10,416 nt of DNA from Phoronis ovalis (taxonomy: Eukaryota; Phoronida; Phoronidae): NCBI GenBank assembly GCA_028565635.1, contig JAOXYB010063879.1, positions 1-10,416 of the forward strand, read 5' to 3'. A model generated the notes under the pieces. That model made no database searches and was not told the DNA's origin. It saw only the letters and a list, made by a program, of their open reading frames with translations. The position numbers and the translations under genes were made by a program. Shown piece by piece: positions 7,261 through 10,416 of the stretch (position 1 is its first letter; each line of letters starts with the position of its first letter).

Positions 7261-8364
7261 TTACGGGATTGTCTTGCATTCATTATGCTGCATTTCACTG
7301 CTCAGCGATTGGGATATGCTTGGTGCACTTAATGGTATGACGTTCATTTTTGCACATTTCAATGCGGCAATAAATTCTTTTCTCATCTGCTTACTACCAA
7401 TAGAATAAATTATAGGGTTAACAGCACTTTGAAGATAAGCAAACCATATCACATAAACGCTTATCCCACGCGGAATGTCTTCAATACGCACCTGCGGTAA
7501 TGCTACTGTAACTAGCCAGATAAAGGAAGGTGTCCAACAAATGAAAAATAATACAACCGTGGCAATAAGCATTAATGATATTTTTCGTTGTACCTTCGCT
7601 GCGTCTATTTTTTTCCTTAAGCCTATGTCGGTACTTGCTTTCATTGATTTGCGTACTGTTGTATACACCTTCCAGTAGAATATCGACAGGCATATAAGTC
7701 CAAAAATATAAAAAGCACTTGTAGCAATATTTTCAAAAATTTGAAGAGCTACGTCTTCGGCAGGAAAATTGATAATACATATCTGCACATATGGATCCGT
7801 TTTGTAATTGTTCGCTCGAATCACTGACATCAGAAATGATAAACAAGGGAGTATCCACACCGAAACCAACGCTAGCTTAACATTCATTTTCTTCTTCGGG
7901 GTGCAGCATAAAACAAAATATCGATCTATGCTAAGAACACACATAGTCAATACAGACACACCAAAACATAGCCTCACCACTACGGCTTGCATAACGCATG
8001 GAACAGCACTTACTTCATATTGTGGATCAAAAGATAGGATGATGGATAAAGGCATTGCTATAAGTCCTACTCCTAGATCCGCCACAGCCATATTACTCAA
8101 GAATATCAACATATTTCCTGAGCTTCTTGTGTTGCGACGCATGCGGTAAACGACCACACAAACCATTATATTACCAAATATGCAAAGAATAAATATTGGT
8201 ATTTGGAAAGATATTGTGTACATCCAAATCGGAGATAACATAGAACTCGATGATCCGTTTATTGATGTGTTTTCTGCCGATGAGTTTTCAGAGAGTATTT
8301 TCGGTAATGTTGCCATCTTAAAAAGTTGCAGCTGGATTCGGTCCTCCCGATATAACTTCGGCAT
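7261..8364 (-). CDS. Orphan class A (rhodopsin-like) GPCR, single exon
   Basis: Intact 367-residue seven-helix receptor in the plasma membrane; ligand unknown. Landmarks: GN1.50 (Asn65), AVAD2.50 (Asp96), Cys3.25 (123) with an ECL2 Cys at 196, DRY at 147-149, Trp4.50 (170), Tyr5.58 (230), CWTP with Trp6.48 (277), NPIIY at 316-320, and a basic helix 8 with Cys337 as a possible palmitoylation site. The short N-terminus has three sequons (Asn27, 32, 36). Oddities: position 5.50 is Gly222 instead of Pro, and 3.32 is Val130 instead of the amine-binding Asp, so a classical amine receptor is unlikely. The start Met has A at -3 and an in-frame TGA 12 bases upstream; Met17 (8316) is in a better context (AAGATGG). 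The intronless form and high CpG content differ from GUSB. Amine-like and peptide receptor families are both possible. Confidence 0.94.
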   Translation of the reverse strand: MPKLYREDRIQLQLFKMATLPKILSENSSAENTSINGSSSSMLSPIWMYTISFQIPIFILCIFGNIMVCVVVYRMRRNTRSSGNMLIFLSNMAVADLGVGLIAMPLSIILSFDPQYEVSAVPCVMQAVVVRLCFGVSVLTMCVLSIDRYFVLCCTPKKKMNVKLALVSVWILPCLSFLMSVIRANNYKTDPYVQICIINFPAEDVALQIFENIATSAFYIFGLICLSIFYWKVYTTVRKSMKASTDIGLRKKIDAAKVQRKISLMLIATVVLFFICWTPSFIWLVTVALPQVRIEDIPRGISVYVIWFAYLQSAVNPIIYSIGSKQMRKEFIAALKCAKMNVIPLSAPSISQSLSSEMQHNECKTIP

Positions 8365-8420
8365 GTTTCGTTTTCAGTTGCGCAGTAGTTTCTACGCATT
8401 GAGGTAGTTCCGGCATCCAT
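8259..8420 (-). promoter_or_regulatory. Upstream ORF 1 overlapping the GPCR start
   Basis: An ATG at 8420 in strong context (A at -3, G at +4) opens a 53-codon frame that runs past the GPCR start out of frame and stops at TAA 8261-8259. A second in-frame ATG lies at 8399. If the transcript starts upstream of 8420, this uORF should reduce initiation at Met1. The transcription start is unknown. Confidence 0.4.
8318..8416 (-). promoter_or_regulatory. Upstream ORF 2, stop next to GPCR Met17
   Basis: An ATG at 8416 opens a 32-codon frame ending with TAA at 8320-8318. One base later comes the ATG of GPCR codon 17 (8316). The stop-G-ATG layout would suit termination-reinitiation at Met17. This is inference from the layout only. 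Confidence 0.35.
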
Positions 8421-8720
8421 TGTTGTTTCAGTCGTAAGCGTGGAATCTGTGATACTGTACTAACTTGGCTTATTTTTATCATTTACGGTAAGTTTTTTTA
8501 AATAATAACGGCGCCTTCTATACCATGTTATGCTTCGGAACCAATTTAGGTAACTTTATGAGAGAAAAACGTACCATTACCGTAGAAATTGCGTTGATTT
8601 ACGGTCGGGGAATCGACATGCTCACATGCTGTCTTTGCTGAGCGTTAGTTAGACGCGTGGTTGGATAAAAGCTGATGTTACGACACTATAATTGTGTTCT
8701 CCGTGAATTACTGTTAACAG
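8365..8720. promoter_or_regulatory. CpG-rich divergent promoter region
   Basis: By hand count there are about 21 CpGs in roughly 350 bases, at or above expectation, whereas the surrounding introns have almost none. It lies between the GPCR (- strand) and the SAP/SWIM gene (+ strand), where a shared or paired promoter is expected. A consensus donor, acg|GTAAGT at 8488-8493 on the + strand, could end a non-coding first exon of the SAP/SWIM gene. Confidence 0.5.
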
Positions 8721-9121
8721 AATCTATATCTTGTTACTTTTGTATTTTTATAATATATGTACTAAAGTCAAACAAAACTTGATTTGTGCGGGTTTTTTTC
8801 ATAGACAACTTTACACAAACGTGGCCTAGTCCCATAGCCATAGGCCATACTAAAAAAAACATGACCGGGATACATAGTAGTAGCACAGCAGTAGTTATTT
8901 CAAGTTTTCGCATAAATACATATTACAGTGTACTAAAAAATAGGGTATACATGTTCCAGTGCCTATGACATTACTTATGTTTGCCCTGAACATAAATAGA
9001 TTTTTTGTAGTGAACACTGATTAGCATTTGTGGCAAATATTGCTCCTGCTTTTACAAAGTACAACATAATTTTATTTCACAAACTGGAATGGAGTTTATA
9101 TGCATGTGTATACTTTTTCAG
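8721..9121 (+). other. Probable 5' intron/UTR sequence of the SAP/SWIM gene
   Basis: AT-rich with no coding signal. It ends in a good polypyrimidine tract and acceptor (tatactttttcag, AG at 9120-9121) directly before the start codon, implying a non-coding 5' exon upstream, perhaps ending at the 8488 donor. A small inverted repeat (ggccta 8823-8828, taggcc 8841-8846) is the only other item. Confidence 0.55.
8745..8752 (-). promoter_or_regulatory. TATA-like box for the GPCR
   Basis: On the - strand this reads TATAAAAA, about 380 bases upstream of the GPCR start codon. In AT-rich DNA such matches are common, so this is only a candidate. Confidence 0.2.
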
Positions 9122-9359
9122 ATGTCTGATATTGATTCAGACTTAGAACAGTACGGAAATATTGGGCCGAACCCGGATGATGTTAGTCATTGGAAAAAAA
9201 ATCGGATGGTCGAATTTTTAAAAGAGAGGGGCTGCAAATACAGTGGTAATAAAGATGTTTTGATCAGAAGAATTCTAAAGTCGCTGGAGAATTTCCAGTC
9301 TTCCTCATCAGACTCTGAGCCAGGAGAAAGTGAAGATATCAGCCCTGATTCACTACACG
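9122..9359 (+). CDS. SAP/SWIM gene exon with start codon and SAP motif
   Basis: Encodes residues 1-79, from an acidic start (MSDIDSDLEQ) through the SAP motif and Ser/Glu-rich linker. The donor at 9360 is the consensus GTAAGT; phase 1. Confidence 0.85.
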
Positions 9360-10416
9360 GTAAGTAACAAAATATGTGAAAGTGCTTGATGAGTATATAA
9401 ATATTTAACAATGATAAAAGCAAGGGAGCACTTGATCCCAGGGTTGCCATAACTAGATATATAACATAGCAATGGATTAAGTATACAACTATTTAACTTG
9501 TTAAAACTGTGTTAGAAAAATATACCGTGGCATCCAATCAAGCATTGTAAGTTGAACATATATCTAAAAGTTCAGAGCTGCCTTATTCATAGCACATATC
9601 ATTTTCAACAATATTCTCCACTAATTGTGTACTTGTTCATAGCACCAGTGCATAACCGTTGTGTACAACCATGTTTAATTTATCAACACTTGTGACGTTG
9701 ATTATTAAATGTTATTAATCTGCTTTGTTGTAGATAACTGGGAAGATGTTGTTATTGACAACCTCCCTCCTATTAGGTCACAAGATGTTGACAACTATTT
9801 TTTGTATTCAAAGCACGCAACTGGGAGAAAGAAACACTGCAACAGGCAGTTGCAAAAGTCGAAAAAGTTCAGTAATGAGGGGTACATTACCAACATGAGA
9901 ATTAATGCTGTGAACAATCTGTCTCTGTATGTGCTCGTTAAGTCCCAGTGTCAACCCAGTATGAGGAGGACAGTCTCTGTTGGAGGTGTAAATGTTTCAA
10001 AATATGAACTGCATGTAGTCCTAGTAAAAGATACTGGCAAGATTCAGTCAGGATCATGTACCTGCAAGGCAGGATTGTCAGGTCTTTGTAGTCATGTAGG
10101 GGGACTTTTACTAACATTAGTCAAAGTGAAAAATGCAAGGACAGCTAGGGAGTGCAGCTGGGCTAGACCTAGGGCCGTAGACAGGCTGCCAAGTCCTAAA
10201 CGTGTCAGGGATATAAAGTTTGTTAACACTGAGAAGGACACAACACCACAATCACTAAAGCCATATCCAGGGGTGTATCAAGCAGGACCAACAGAGCCCA
10301 AGCCTGATGATTTTTTACAGTACGTACTTGATGGGCTTTTGATTTCAAATCCTGAAGCTGTATTATTTAAAACTCTCCGTGTACAGAAAACTGATATATC
10401 TGCATTTTTAGATTTG
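9122..10416 (+). CDS. SAP-motif and SWIM zinc-finger protein, 3' end missing
   Basis: Exons 9122-9359 and 9734-10416 join in phase 1 and give 307 residues, still open at the window end. Residues about 24-55 form a SAP motif (MVEFLKERGCKYSGNKDVLI, then RRIL), a helix-extended-helix fold that binds DNA. A Ser/acidic linker follows (about 59-76). Residues 188-200 form a SWIM finger, CTCKAGLSGLCSH, fitting CxC-x(n)-CxH with Cys188, Cys190, Cys198 and His200. Invertebrate proteins of this layout often carry a YqaJ-like exonuclease domain farther on; that is family knowledge, and the region is outside the window. The start is ATG 9122 right after a splice acceptor; an in-frame ATG at 9089 would place the pyrimidine tract inside the protein and is rejected. 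Function unknown; DNA binding in the nucleus is likely. A transposon-derived or domesticated origin is possible. Confidence 0.85.
9360..9733 (+). other. Intron of the SAP/SWIM gene (374 bp)
   Basis: GT-AG intron from consensus GTAAGT to tttgttgtag; AT-rich. Nothing else seen. Confidence 0.85.
9734..10416 (+). CDS. SAP/SWIM gene long exon (SWIM finger), cut by window end
   Basis: Encodes residues 80-307 with no stop. An N-terminal piece (WEDVVIDNLPP, then NYFLYSKHATG) leads into a basic stretch and the SWIM finger codons at 10057-10095. After the finger comes a Pro/basic linker (about 225-260) and PDDFLQYVLDGLL. CpG is scarce here (about 7 in 683 bases), unlike the first exon and the GPCR. 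Confidence 0.87.

Noticed and set aside
7808-8149. 113-codon open frame antisense to the GPCR
   Set aside because: It is opposite conserved GPCR helices 2 to 4, whose codon constraints explain the lack of stops; its own product resembles nothing.
9089-9121. Earlier in-frame ATG for the SAP/SWIM gene at 9089
   Set aside because: The added residues would be encoded by the polypyrimidine tract and acceptor before 9122, and the acidic MSD start at 9122 is more natural.
1-10416. CRISPR array, bacterial operon, prophage or integrated virus
   Set aside because: No spaced direct repeats, no Shine-Dalgarno-led gene strings and no viral structural genes; the window shows spliced animal genes throughout.

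Overview
The window looks like nuclear DNA from an invertebrate animal. It is AT-rich, its genes are split by GT-AG introns of about 0.17 to 1.1 kb, the intergenic spacers are long, and the proteins are typically metazoan (lysosomal beta-glucuronidase, a class A GPCR, a SAP/SWIM protein). A bivalve mollusc or another lophotrochozoan is my best guess. That rests on general character only, and a cnidarian or other marine invertebrate is not excluded.

Layout: (1) Positions 1-6225, + strand, hold the 3' four-fifths of a beta-glucuronidase gene (GUSB). Ten exons join in one open frame of 522 codons plus a stop. The first roughly 120 residues lie upstream of the window. Both catalytic glutamates, both GH2 signature motifs and the glucuronidase-specific Asn-x-Lys motif are intact, so the enzyme should be active. 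(2) Positions 6226-7260 are a gene-free spacer between convergent 3' ends, with likely GUSB poly(A) signals. (3) Positions 7261-8364, - strand, hold an intact single-exon rhodopsin-class GPCR of 367 residues. It has all main class A landmarks but lacks Pro5.50 and the aminergic Asp3.32, so I treat it as an orphan receptor. (4) Positions 8365-9121 are a CpG-rich divergent spacer, probably the promoter region for the GPCR and for the next gene. It carries two overlapping upstream ORFs ahead of the GPCR start. (5) Positions 9122-10416, + strand, hold the 5' part of a gene with an N-terminal SAP DNA-binding motif and a SWIM zinc finger. It is cut by the window end. Related architectures in invertebrates often continue into a YqaJ-type exonuclease domain, but that part is not in the window.

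The three genes have no evident shared pathway; this is ordinary animal gene neighbourhood rather than an operon or a defence island. I see no clear new system. The points most worth a second look are the atypical GPCR with its uORF/reinitiation layout, the SAP-SWIM gene, the sharp CpG contrast between genes, and a CTCF-like site in the largest GUSB intron.
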